NCBI RefSeq assembly: GCF_030269905.1
Contig: NZ_BSVC01000011.1
Location: 62,001 to 126,000 of the forward strand
Direction of reading: 5' to 3'
Length of the DNA: 64,000 bases
From: Pelosinus sp. IPA-1
Lineage (GTDB): Bacteria > Bacillota > Negativicutes > DSM-13327
The stretch's first letter is position 1; every line of letters starts with the position of its first letter. Both the position numbers and the translations under genes were made by a program. Shown piece by piece: positions 7,769 through 15,830 of the stretch. The notes beneath the pieces were generated by a model. It saw only the letters and a list, made by a program, of their open reading frames with translations, made no database searches and had not been told where the DNA came from.

Positions 7769-7886
7769 AACCGCAGAGGCGCAGAGTACGCAGAGGGGGA
7801 TTTTTTTAACCCTATCAATCCCTTCTCTGTGCTCTCTGCGCCTCTGTGGTTAAAAAACGCGTTAAATTATCCCCTTTGTGGTTCAA
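7769..7886. repeat. palindromic interspersed repeat, copy 4
   Basis: Left arm AACCGCAGAGGCGCAGAG at 7769, right arm ending TCTGTGGTTAA at 7853, plus the tail CCCCTTTGTGGTTCAA. Confidence 0.9.
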
Positions 7887-7928
7887 ACGCCTACGTTTAA
7901 AGGACGTTAGGGGTTTTTAGAAATAGGA

Positions 7929-7956
7929 TTGACAGGGTTATGCTGTATGTTATAAT
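7929..7956 (+). promoter_or_regulatory. promoter of the permease/ATPase operon
   Basis: TTGACA (7929-7934), 16-base spacer, TATAAT (7951-7956), about 57 bases before the permease start. The transporter core can therefore be expressed independently of the three binding proteins. Confidence 0.75.
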
Positions 7957-8012
7957 CATAGTATTGCATTAATATGCATGTATGTATATTTTTTGAATTA
8001 AGGGTGAAAACG

Positions 8013-8678
8013 ATGAACTTTGATTTTGATTTAGTTGTACGATCTTTTCCGCTTTTATTAGTCGGTGCAGGGGTTACAGTACAAATTACAGCGTTTAGTG
8101 TAAGTCTTGGTATGTTAATCGGGATGTTTGTTGGGATCGCCCGTTTATCCAATACATGGATTATTAAGGCATTAGCTGCCGTGTATGTTGACTTTATTCG
8201 TGGGACACCTTTACTGGTGCAGATCTTCCTTATTTATTTTGCTCTGCCTATTTTGGTGGGACAACGAATTGATCCTTTTATCGCTGCGATTACTGCTTGC
8301 AGTATCAACAGCGGTGCTTACGTTGCTGAGATCTTCCGTGGCGGTATTCAGTCCATTGACAAAGGACAAATGGAAGCAGGACGTTCTCTGGGTATGACTT
8401 GGCGGCAGACTATGTATCATATTATTTTGCCTCAAGCTTTCAAACGAATCATTCCGCCTCTTGGCAATGAATTTATCGCGATGATGAAAGATTCTTCCTT
8501 GGTATCTGTAATTGGCTTTGAAGAGCTTACGAGAAGAGGACAGCTGATTATTGCTCGTACTTATGGATCCTTTGAGATATGGTTATCTGTAGCATTTATT
8601 TATTTGATTATGACCTTCACTATTTCTCGCCTGGTAGATTATTTGGAGCGGAGGTACAAGATCGATGATAAGCATTAA
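8013..8678 (+). CDS. amino-acid ABC transporter permease (HisM/ArtQ/GlnP family)
   Basis: A 221-residue inner-membrane permease with about five hydrophobic helices and the cytoplasmic EAA loop, [13 protein letters not shown] followed by [12 protein letters not shown], which docks the ATPase. The [11 protein letters not shown] segment is typical of polar amino-acid permeases. ATG 8013 is chosen over an upstream in-frame ATG at 7974 because AGGGTGAAAACG precedes it and the upstream residues are not membrane-like. It is the only permease gene here, so it probably works as a homodimer fed by one or more of the three upstream binding proteins. It overlaps the ATPase gene by 14 bases. Confidence 0.92.
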   Translation: MNFDFDLVVRSFPLLLVGAGVTVQITAFSVSLGMLIGMFVGIARLSNTWIIKALAAVYVDFIRGTPLLVQIFLIYFALPILVGQRIDPFIAAITACSINSGAYVAEIFRGGIQSIDKGQMEAGRSLGMTWRQTMYHIILPQAFKRIIPPLGNEFIAMMKDSSLVSVIGFEELTRRGQLIIARTYGSFEIWLSVAFIYLIMTFTISRLVDYLERRYKIDDKH

Positions 8679-9384
8679 AAATATTCACAAAAAATTTGGC
8701 GCGCTTCATGTATTGAAAGGCATTAATGCTCATATTGCAGAGAAAGAAGTAGTGGTTATTATTGGACCTAGTGGTTCAGGTAAAAGTACGCTGCTTCGCT
8801 GCATTAATTATTTGGAAGAGCCAACAGAGGGGGAAATCGTGGTAGATGGTATTCCTCTGACCAGCGAAGCCAACATTAATAAGGTAAGAGAAGAAGTGGG
8901 GATGGTATTTCAGCGCTTTAACTTATTCCCTCATAAATCTGTCTTGGAAAATGTAACCTTAGCACCTATGACAGTACGCAAAATGCCAAAAGCAGAAGCG
9001 GAAAAAGTAGCGTTGGATTTACTAGAAAAAGTGGGTTTAGGTGATAAGGCTTATGCTTATCCAGAACAATTGTCAGGTGGACAGCAACAGCGGGTCGCTA
9101 TTGCGAGAGCCTTAGCGATGAGACCGAAAGTCATGTTGTTCGATGAACCGACTTCTGCTCTTGATCCAGAAATGGTAAATGAGGTACTTGATGTTATGAA
9201 ATCCTTAGCTCATGAAGGTATGACTATGGCAATTGTTACTCATGAAATGGGTTTTGCCCGCGAAGTTGGTGACCGTGTTATCTTTATGGATGAAGGACGT
9301 CTTGTAGAAGAAGGCACTCCTGAACAAATTTTTAATAGTGCAAAAGAGGAACGCACAAAGGCGTTTTTATCCAAAATATTGTAA
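8665..9384 (+). CDS. amino-acid ABC transporter ATP-binding protein (GlnQ/ArtP family)
   Basis: A 239-residue ABC ATPase energising amino-acid import. It shows Walker [10 protein letters not shown] (about residue 34), the Q-loop in [10 protein letters not shown], the signature LSGGQQQR (about 136), Walker [14 protein letters not shown] and the switch histidine in [13 protein letters not shown] about 11 bases before ATG 8665 lies inside the permease gene, so translation is coupled. Between its stop and cspA there are small inverted repeats (GGTGTCA/TGACACC) but no T-run terminator. Confidence 0.94.
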   Translation: MISIKNIHKKFGALHVLKGINAHIAEKEVVVIIGPSGSGKSTLLRCINYLEEPTEGEIVVDGIPLTSEANINKVREEVGMVFQRFNLFPHKSVLENVTLAPMTVRKMPKAEAEKVALDLLEKVGLGDKAYAYPEQLSGGQQQRVAIARALAMRPKVMLFDEPTSALDPEMVNEVLDVMKSLAHEGMTMAIVTHEMGFAREVGDRVIFMDEGRLVEEGTPEQIFNSAKEERTKAFLSKIL

Positions 9385-9425
9385 AAAATTGGATGGCAAT
9401 TATGCCAATTCCAGTTGGTGTCACA

Positions 9426-9454
9426 TTGACACCATTATCCAGTAATGTTATACT
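9426..9454 (+). promoter_or_regulatory. promoter of cspA
   Basis: TTGACA (9426-9431), 17-base spacer, TATACT (9449-9454), giving a leader of roughly 55 bases. The -35 box is embedded in the hairpin GGTGTCA/TGACACC. Confidence 0.7.
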
Positions 9455-9514
9455 TTATATTGTGGTCACGTGGTTGGCCCCAGTTTATTGTTTATTTTTA
9501 GGAGGAGTTTCATA

Positions 9515-9712
9515 ATGATTGGTAAAGTAAAATGGTTCAGTTCTGAAAAAGGCTATGGTTTCCTTGAAAGAGAAGATGGCGGCGACGTGTTCGTACATTT
9601 CTCAGCAATTCAAGATCAAGGCTTCAAAACTTTAACTGAAGGTCAACAAGTTGAGTTTGACATTGTTGATGGCGCACGTGGACCGCAAGCAGCTAACGTT
9701 GCTAAAGCTTAA
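9515..9712 (+). CDS. cspA: cold-shock protein (CspA/CspB family)
   Basis: A 65-residue single OB-fold protein that binds single-stranded RNA and DNA as an RNA chaperone. Both nucleic-acid motifs are present: RNP1 as KGYGFL (about 13-18) and RNP2 as VFVHFS (about 27-32). The hydrophobic KVKWF start and the GPQAANV ending are typical. AGGAGG sits 9 bases upstream of ATG 9515; the open frame upstream (from 9470) is leader sequence. Monocistronic, with its own promoter and terminator. Confidence 0.96.
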   Translation: MIGKVKWFSSEKGYGFLEREDGGDVFVHFSAIQDQGFKTLTEGQQVEFDIVDGARGPQAANVAKA

Positions 9713-9730
9713 TAGATTTTGACAAATATA

Positions 9731-9756
9731 CCCGGCTATTTATAGCCGGGTTTTTT
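9731..9756 (+). terminator. intrinsic terminator of cspA
   Basis: CCCGGCTA and TAGCCGGG flank a TTTA loop, followed by six T. Confidence 0.92.
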
Positions 9757-9777
9757 GATATTATGCGTTGTTTTTTT

Positions 9778-9843
9778 AACCACAGAGAACGCAGAGCGGA
9801 TAATTTGATATTTTCTCTTTCTTCTCTGTGCCTTTGTGGTTAA
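9778..9843. repeat. palindromic interspersed repeat, copy 5
   Basis: Shortened member: AACCACAGAGAACGCAGAG at the left and CTCTGTGCCTTTGTGGTTAA at the right. Confidence 0.85.
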
Positions 9844-9991
9844 CGGCCTTACAGATTTCTCTTAATTATAAATGAATCAGTAGGTTTTTTGTAATATGAT
9901 TTAATTTTTAAAATAATTAAAATTCATAAAGGATTTTATTGCTAATATGGAGAATAATACTTATATAGACACTGGAAGGAGATGGGCGATT

Positions 9992-10522
9992 ATGGCAATC
10001 ACTGTACGAGGCAAAAATATCGAAATTACACCAGCACTAAAGGATTACGTAGTAAAGCGCACCAGTAAAATCACAAAATACTTCCAAACTCTAGGTGAGA
10101 TTACAGCTGTTTTAGCTGTAGAAAAGGGTCGTCACATTATAGAGCTCACCGTACCTATTAATGGTATGATTCTCAGAGGCGAAGAAGCTACTGCTGATAT
10201 GTATACTTCTATCGATCTTGTTGTTGATAAGATTGAAAAACAGATTGAAAAATATAAAACCAAAATTTCCCGCAGACTAAAAGCTGGAGTTTTCAAAGGG
10301 GAATTAGTTGCGGCGACTGTACCGTCAGAAACAGATGAACTACAGGTCGTAAGAACCAAACGATTCGCTGTTAAACCGATGGATACAGAAGAAGCCATTT
10401 TGCAGATGAATTTGATTAATCATGATTTCTATGTCTTTAGAGATGCTACAACAGAAGAAGTTAACGTAGTGTATCGTCGTAAAGATGGAAGATACGGTTT
10501 AATTGAACCAGATTCTAACTAA
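9992..10522 (+). CDS. hpf: ribosome hibernation promoting factor, long form
   Basis: A 176-residue long-form HPF (RaiA/YvyD family). The N-terminal half (about 1-100) is the ribosome-binding S30AE domain, with VRGKNIEITPALKDYV and a KIEKQIEKYKTKI helix. After a linker, the C-terminal domain (about 120-176) with RTKRFAVKPMD, EEAILQMNL and HDFYVFRD mediates dimerisation of 70S ribosomes into inactive 100S particles. ATG 9992 has GAAGGAG upstream; an in-frame ATG at 9947 lacks a good site. It lies two genes before secA, as in many Firmicutes. It is monocistronic with a strong terminator. The candidate raiA-type RNA is 6 kb upstream. Confidence 0.95.
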   Translation: MAITVRGKNIEITPALKDYVVKRTSKITKYFQTLGEITAVLAVEKGRHIIELTVPINGMILRGEEATADMYTSIDLVVDKIEKQIEKYKTKISRRLKAGVFKGELVAATVPSETDELQVVRTKRFAVKPMDTEEAILQMNLINHDFYVFRDATTEEVNVVYRRKDGRYGLIEPDSN

Positions 10523-10540
10523 GCTAAAAAGTTACAAGAA

Positions 10541-10568
10541 AAAACCGGGGCATTTGCCCCGGTTTTTC
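10541..10568 (+). terminator. intrinsic terminator of hpf
   Basis: AACCGGGGC and GCCCCGGTT around an ATTT loop, with A and T runs on either side. Confidence 0.93.
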
Positions 10569-10604
10569 TTGTAAAATATTGATATATTATGGGAAAAGTC
10601 AATA

Positions 10605-10660
10605 AACCACGGAGGTGCAGAGAACGCAGCCACTCTGTGCTCTCTGCGCCTCTGTGGTTC
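10605..10660. repeat. palindromic interspersed repeat, copy 6 (short)
   Basis: AACCACGGAGGTGCAGAG and CTCTGCGCCTCTGTGGTTC with almost no spacer; the minimal form of the family at about 56 bp. Confidence 0.88.
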
Positions 10661-10674
10661 GCAAAGCCTATGTT

Positions 10675-10887
10675 TTACACTGTCAACTTTTGGACACGTC
10701 GCAGTGATGAAATCTCACGGACTGTAGCATTTTCTAATTCTAGGGCCTTATGAGCAAATTCTTCTCTGCTGAAGAAATTTTTTTCTATTAATAACTCTAT
10801 TAGCGTGCTAATTGCCAGTGTGTTTTTGTAATCTGTATCTTTCAAGTCAGCGATTTGTCCGATGACATTAATGCTATTGGCTTGCAT
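10675..10887 (-). CDS. small conserved-looking protein of unknown function
   Basis: A 70-residue soluble, largely helical protein that I do not recognise. It contains IADLKDTDYKNTLAISTLIELL, an acidic and hydrophobic helix, then FSREEFAHKALELE and a basic C-terminal RRVQK. It reads as a real gene: GGGGGA lies about 7 bases before its ATG at 10887, codon use is like its neighbours, and it fills the gap between hpf and secA on the opposite strand. FSREEFAHKALELE resembles the regulatory tail phrases of small Firmicute proteins but gives no function. No terminator is evident; the repeat at 10605-10660 lies immediately downstream. Confidence 0.6.
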   Translation of the reverse strand: MQANSINVIGQIADLKDTDYKNTLAISTLIELLIEKNFFSREEFAHKALELENATVREISSLRRVQKLTV

Positions 10888-11007
10888 ATATATTCCCCCT
10901 TGCGTTAGATGGTATTATACTACTAAGTATTTCCATTTTTACAAAGAAATATACAGCTTGATTCAAGAAGTTATACTTTCTAAGGAAGCTCACTAAGTTT
11001 ATTTATT

Positions 11008-11036
11008 TTGACTTATCTACTATCTTTTGATAAAAT
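11008..11036 (+). promoter_or_regulatory. possible promoter of secA
   Basis: TTGACT (11008-11013), 17-base spacer, TAAAAT (11031-11036), about 70 bases before the secA start. Confidence 0.5.
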
Positions 11037-11108
11037 TTTAAATTAGGCATATACTGTAAACTAATAGAAGAATATGATATATGCCAACTATTAAGGAGTT
11101 GATACCTG

Positions 11109-13628
11109 TTGCTTAAATTTTTAAGAAATCTATTCGGTGATGATAACGAAAAAGAAATAAAACGTATGATGAAATATGTAGAGCAAGTAAATACAATTGA
11201 GCCAACTATGCATAAGCTGAGTGATAGTTCACTGTCAGCTAAAACAGTTGAGTTTAGACGACGTTTGGAAAAGGGCGAAACCTTGGATGATATTTTGCCT
11301 GAAGCATTTGCGGTTGTGAGGGAAGCGTCACGTCGTGTACTTGGAATGCGACATTTTGATGTGCAGATCTTAGGTGGTGTTACCCTGCATGAAGGTAATA
11401 TTGCGGAGATGCGTACAGGGGAAGGGAAAACTCTTGTAGGTACCCTTGCTACTTATTTGAACGCACTTACAGGTGAAGGGGTACATGTCGTTACAGTGAA
11501 TGATTACTTAGCGAAACGGGATAGCGAGTGGATGGGCAAGGTATATCGCTTTTTAGGCTTATCCGTTGGTTTGATTGTCCATGGACTGGATTTTGTTGAT
11601 CGTAAACAAGCATATCATGCAGATATTACATACGGTACCAACAATGAATTTGGTTTTGATTATCTTCGTGATAATATGGTTATCTACGCGGATCAAATGG
11701 TACAACGTCCATTAAATTATGCCATTGTGGATGAAGTAGATAGTATCTTGATTGATGAGGCCCGCACACCTCTTATCATTTCCGGACCAGGGGAGAAATC
11801 AACAGAGTTATATCATGTAATGGCAAGAATTACTCCTAAGCTCAAAGAAGGAGAAGACTACACGGTAGATGAAAAAACTCGTACCGTAGCACCTACGGAA
11901 AGTGGTATAGCGAAAGCGGAAAAATTACTAGGTATCAAAAATTTATATGACCATGAAAATATTGAAATGTCCCATCATTTTACCCAAGCACTAAAAGCCA
12001 AAGGTTTAATGAAACGGGATCGGGACTACGTGGTAAAAGACGGAGAAGTCGTTATTGTCGATGAATTTACAGGCCGTTTAATGTTTGGTCGTCGTTATTC
12101 CGATGGTCTTCACCAATCCATTGAAGCAAAAGAAGGCGTAAAAGTAGAAAGGGAAAGCCAGACATTAGCTTCGATTACTTTCCAGAACTATTTCCGTATG
12201 TATAAAAAACTGTCAGGTATGACAGGTACGGCAAAAACGGAAGAGGCAGAATTCCGGAAAATTTACAAGTTGGATGTTATTACTATCCCAACCAATAAAG
12301 AAGTTAGCCGTGAGGATTTACCTGATGTAATTTACAAAACTACTCGGGCTAAATACAAGGCCGTAGTGGATTCCATTGTGGAACGCCATGCGAAGGGTCA
12401 GCCTGTATTGGTAGGAACCACCTCCATTGTACAATCAGAACATTTAAGTGATATGCTGAAGAAGAAAGATGTACCCCATAATGTTTTGAATGCTAAATTC
12501 CATGAGATGGAAGCACAGATTGTAGCGCAGGCTGGTCAGTTAGGGGCTGTCACAATCGCTACCAATATGGCAGGGCGTGGTACGGATATTGTATTAGGTG
12601 AAGGCGTAGCGGAGTTAGGTGGACTTCACATCATTGGTACGGAACGTCATGAAAGCCGCCGGATTGATAATCAGTTACGTGGCCGTGCAGGTCGTCAAGG
12701 CGATCCTGGTTCGTCCCATTTCTACCTATCCTTAGAAGATGATTTGATGCGTTTATTTGGTTCCGACAATATTGCTACTATCATGGATAAGTTAGGTATG
12801 GAAGAGGATGAACCCATTGAGCATAGTTTAATCACTCGTTCTATTGAACAGGCCCAAAAGAAAGTAGAAGGCCGCAATTTTGACATGCGTAAGCACGTGT
12901 TAGAATATGATGATGTAATGAACCAGCAGCGGGAAGTGATTTATGGACAACGCCGCCAGATTTTGGTGGGGGAAAACATGAAGGAAAATATTTTCCATAT
13001 GATCGAAAAGTTGGTAACCCGGGGTATGGAGCTATTTGCCGACGAAAAACTGTATCCAGAAGAATGGGGTTACCAAGGATTAATCGAGTATTGTGAGGAA
13101 ATATTTGCACCAGAAGGCCAGTTGCAAGAAGAAGATCTAAAGAAATTGAGCCGTGAAGAACTACAAGCTGAATTACTGCGGGTAGCAACTGTTTCCTATG
13201 ACGCACGAGAGGCTTTGTTTGGCAGCGACAATATGCGTGAAATGGAAAAAGTCGTTATGTTAAAAGTAGTTGATTCCAAATGGATGGAACATTTAGATGC
13301 AATGGATACGTTACGCGAAGGGATTAGTCTGCGTTCGTATGGTCAACGTGATCCTTTAATTGAATATAAAATTGAAGCATATGATATGTTCCAACAACTC
13401 ATTGATTTGATTCAGGAAGATATTGTAAAATATATATTCCGCGTAAATATTGTGGCTCCACCGGAGGATCGTTTGCAGCAAGCCCATGCTGTACATGGAG
13501 ATGATGCAGAAGAACCAGTGGAAAAACACCAGCAGCCGGTCGTCAATAAAGATCATACTGGTCGTAATGATTTATGTCCTTGCGGTTCTGGTCAGAAGTA
13601 CAAAAAATGCTGCGGTGCTGCGAAGTAA
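11109..13628 (+). CDS. secA: preprotein translocase motor ATPase SecA
   Basis: An 839-residue motor that drives secretory proteins through SecYEG. It has Walker A in MRTGEGKT, the DEAD-like box in [21 protein letters not shown], the preprotein cross-linking domain, the second nucleotide domain with MAGRGTDI and [10 protein letters not shown], and the C-terminal zinc-binding tail [13 protein letters not shown] that contacts SecB and ribosomes. It starts with TTG at 11109 after AAGGAG; no ATG fits better. Length is normal. prfB follows 210 bases downstream, as in Bacillus, separated here by a repeat copy. Confidence 0.98.
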   Translation: MLKFLRNLFGDDNEKEIKRMMKYVEQVNTIEPTMHKLSDSSLSAKTVEFRRRLEKGETLDDILPEAFAVVREASRRVLGMRHFDVQILGGVTLHEGNIAEMRTGEGKTLVGTLATYLNALTGEGVHVVTVNDYLAKRDSEWMGKVYRFLGLSVGLIVHGLDFVDRKQAYHADITYGTNNEFGFDYLRDNMVIYADQMVQRPLNYAIVDEVDSILIDEARTPLIISGPGEKSTELYHVMARITPKLKEGEDYTVDEKTRTVAPTESGIAKAEKLLGIKNLYDHENIEMSHHFTQALKAKGLMKRDRDYVVKDGEVVIVDEFTGRLMFGRRYSDGLHQSIEAKEGVKVERESQTLASITFQNYFRMYKKLSGMTGTAKTEEAEFRKIYKLDVITIPTNKEVSREDLPDVIYKTTRAKYKAVVDSIVERHAKGQPVLVGTTSIVQSEHLSDMLKKKDVPHNVLNAKFHEMEAQIVAQAGQLGAVTIATNMAGRGTDIVLGEGVAELGGLHIIGTERHESRRIDNQLRGRAGRQGDPGSSHFYLSLEDDLMRLFGSDNIATIMDKLGMEEDEPIEHSLITRSIEQAQKKVEGRNFDMRKHVLEYDDVMNQQREVIYGQRRQILVGENMKENIFHMIEKLVTRGMELFADEKLYPEEWGYQGLIEYCEEIFAPEGQLQEEDLKKLSREELQAELLRVATVSYDAREALFGSDNMREMEKVVMLKVVDSKWMEHLDAMDTLREGISLRSYGQRDPLIEYKIEAYDMFQQLIDLIQEDIVKYIFRVNIVAPPEDRLQQAHAVHGDDAEEPVEKHQQPVVNKDHTGRNDLCPCGSGQKYKKCCGAAK

Positions 13629-13665
13629 GGAACTTGTAAAGAATGAAGAGATATAATAAAGTATG

Positions 13666-13796
13666 AAACGCAGAGGGCACAGAGAACACAGAGGAATGGA
13701 GAGGGTAAAATAATATAGACCTCTCTGCGTCCTCTGCGCCTCTGTGGTTAATCGTCTCCTTGTATCCGTATTAGCGGATTCACGTTTTCATGTTTA
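13666..13796. repeat. palindromic interspersed repeat, copy 7, with nested mini-hairpin
   Basis: AAACGCAGAGGGCACAGAG on the left, CTCTGCGCCTCTGTGGTTAA on the right (ending at 13751), then the second-arm tail TCCTTG...CACGTTTTCATGTTTAAAT. The tail is interrupted at 13764-13779 by a small hairpin, ATCCG/CGGAT. It lies between secA and prfB. Confidence 0.85.
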
Positions 13797-13838
13797 AATA
13801 TTTATATCATAATTTTTAATTTATTGGAGTTGATACAG

Positions 13839-14937
13839 TTGTTGTTAGAAGATTTGCGAGTGCAGATTGCTGCTTTTGAACAAAAATTAGTTGAAGTGAG
13901 GGCTTCTCTTTGACGTTGCTGGCAAAGAAGAGCGCATTTCTCTATTAGAAGATCAGATGGGTGGGCCAGGATTCTGGGATGACACGAATGCTGCCCAAAA
14001 AGTGGCTCAAGAACTAAACGTACTTAAAGATAGTGTTGCTCAATTTGAACAGCTATCTGCTGAATATGAAGATTTAGGTTTGCTGTGGCAAATGGGTATG
14101 GAAGAAAAGGATGAAAGTGTATACCCAGAAGTAGTAGCAGCCATTGATAAAATGACTCAAGATATTGAACGTTTGGAAGTTGCCTTAATGCTCTCGGGAG
14201 AACATGATGGTAGTAATGCTATACTTACGTTGCATGCTGGAGCTGGTGGTACAGAAGCTCAGGACTGGGCTCAAATGTTACTTCGTATGTATGTGCGTTA
14301 TGCAGAGAAGAATGGCTATAAGGTTGAGACCATGGACTTTTTGGCTGGTGATGAAGCCGGCGTGAAAAGTGCTACCATTCTGGTATCCGGGCCCAATGCC
14401 TATGGATATTTAAAATCGGAGAAAGGGGTACACCGCCTAGTACGTATTTCTCCTTTTGATGCCAGTGGGCGTCGTCATACCTCTTTTGCGGCAGTTGATG
14501 TTATGCCAGAAATTGATGACAATGTGGAAATTGACATCAATATGGCAGATGTTCGAGTTGATACGTATCGCGCCAGTGGTGCTGGTGGGCAGCATATTAA
14601 TAAGACGGACTCTGCTGTGCGCATGACTCACATTCCAACAGGCAGTATCGTGCAATGCCAAACCCAACGTTCTCAAATTAAAAATCGGGAACAGTGTATG
14701 AAAATGCTGCGGGCTAAGTTATATGAATTAGAACGGCAGAAACAGGAGAATATAAAAAATGAGCTTGGTGGCGATTACCAAGCAATTGAGTGGGGCAGTC
14801 AGATTCGCTCCTACGTATTTCATCCTTACAATATGGTAAAAGATCACCGTACCAGTGCGGAAGTAGGCAATGTCCACGCTGTTATGGACGGGGAGTTAAA
14901 CATCTTCATCGAAGCTTTTTTAAAAAGCGGAAAGTAG
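13839..14937 (+). CDS. prfB: peptide chain release factor 2, with programmed +1 frameshift
   Basis: RF2 releases nascent chains at UGA and UAA. The first 24 codons run from TTG 13839 (MLLEDLRVQIAAFEQ...) to CTT at 13908-13910, then an in-frame TGA at 13911. Reading continues at GAC 13912 in the +1 frame for 341 residues, giving 365 in total, the usual RF2 length. The downstream part has the SPF stop-codon anticodon in VRISPFDASG and the GGQ hydrolysis motif in SGAGGQHINK. GGAG lies 10 bases before the TTG, the same spacing as secA. This is autoregulation of RF2 level, not a sequencing error. The CDS span includes the shift site, so a straight translation breaks. Confidence 0.95.
13905..13914 (+). 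promoter_or_regulatory. RF2 programmed frameshift site
   Basis: TCT CTT TGA C is the slippery CTT-TGA-C heptamer conserved in bacterial prfB. The purine-rich GTGAGGGC eight bases earlier can act as the internal Shine-Dalgarno stimulator. Confidence 0.93.
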
Positions 14938-14958
14938 TGAATTAAGGAGGCGTATCCT

Positions 14959-15648
14959 GTGACAAAGGGCTTGCGTCTTGTAGTAGCAGTACTTATTTTG
15001 GCAGTAGCAGCAGAGCTACTGCTGCCAACGGTACTATCGGATATTGTGGCTAAAGGTATGATGGGGCTAGTGGGGAGTGAACAAGTAGCAGTCACCCTCA
15101 CCAAAAGGCCTGCACTATACATGTTAGGTGGTAAGTTTGATGAAATTGCCCTTAACGCCCAGCAGGTAAAAGCGGATAAAATTCAATTTGCCCAGATGGA
15201 TATAACATTGAAAGATGCCCAATTAGATATGGGAGCACTCTTAACGCGCAAGGTAGTCGCCCTTCAATCTGTTGGTGATGTAGATATTAAGGCTATAGTG
15301 ACCCAAGAAGAGTTAGCCAAATACTTGAACCAGTCTGTAAAAGGGGTAAAAAACGCTGTCGTGGATATTACCTCGGATAAGATAAAGGCGACAAGTACCT
15401 TTGCCCTTGGCGGTTTTGCCAATGTGGCTGTGAGTATGGAAGGTAAAGTAGTAGGCGATGGCCAAAAAATCAAGTTTGTTACGGAAAGATTTTTAATTAA
15501 TAATAGAATGACTGGCAATATTGGTGGTACTCTTTTAACAGAGATTCCTCTAGTGGATTTAAATAAGTTACCATTCCACGTAAATGTTCGTGACATTGTA
15601 ATGGAAAGTGGGAAAGTGAATTTATATTTGGATAACCGCTCCCACTAG
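14959..15648 (+). CDS. LmeA/DUF2993-family exported protein
   Basis: A 229-residue protein with one N-terminal hydrophobic segment (about 5-28; possible signal anchor, no lipobox). The beta-rich body contains FDEIALNAQQVKADKIQFAQMDITLKDAQLDM and a GALLTRK block, typical of DUF2993 (LmeA-like phospholipid-binding domain). Members are thought to sit at the outer face of the membrane and bind lipids; the role here is unknown. GTG 14959 has AAGGAGG nine bases upstream, only 21 bases after prfB, so it may share the prfB transcript. It ends at an intrinsic terminator whose stem overlaps the stop codon. Confidence 0.75.
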   Translation: MTKGLRLVVAVLILAVAAELLLPTVLSDIVAKGMMGLVGSEQVAVTLTKRPALYMLGGKFDEIALNAQQVKADKIQFAQMDITLKDAQLDMGALLTRKVVALQSVGDVDIKAIVTQEELAKYLNQSVKGVKNAVVDITSDKIKATSTFALGGFANVAVSMEGKVVGDGQKIKFVTERFLINNRMTGNIGGTLLTEIPLVDLNKLPFHVNVRDIVMESGKVNLYLDNRSH

Positions 15649-15675
15649 CCCTTCACCCAAGGGCAATTTTTTTTT
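15648..15675 (+). terminator. intrinsic terminator after the DUF2993 gene
   Basis: GCCCTT/AAGGGC stem with a CACCC loop and nine T; the stem starts at the last base of the stop codon. Confidence 0.85.
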
Positions 15676-15830
15676 AGTAAGCTTGTTTTTTTCTCTATTT
15701 AATAATAAAAATTTTACAGATAAGCAGGATATTGGGCAGTTTTGACAGAATATGATGAAGTTGCATAAAGTATTGCAGAAAGCGGTTAGAATATAGTTAC
15801 ATGGACTTATTTATGATAAGGTGGGATCGA

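Noticed and set aside
9385-9450. Small hairpins (GGTGTCA/TGACACC, TGGCA/TGCCA) after the ATPase gene as a riboswitch for cspA
   Set aside because: They lie at or upstream of the cspA promoter boxes, so they would not be in the cspA leader; more likely a weak terminator of the transporter operon or coincidence.
4459-10660. Regularly recurring AACCGCAGAGG sequences as a possible CRISPR array
   Set aside because: Copies are palindromic, hundreds to thousands of bases apart and separated by genes; spacing is irregular and no cas gene is present.
13839-13957. In-frame TGA near the start of prfB as a nonsense mutation or sequencing error
   Set aside because: The CTT-TGA-C context and the +1 continuation give a full-length RF2, the known programmed frameshift.
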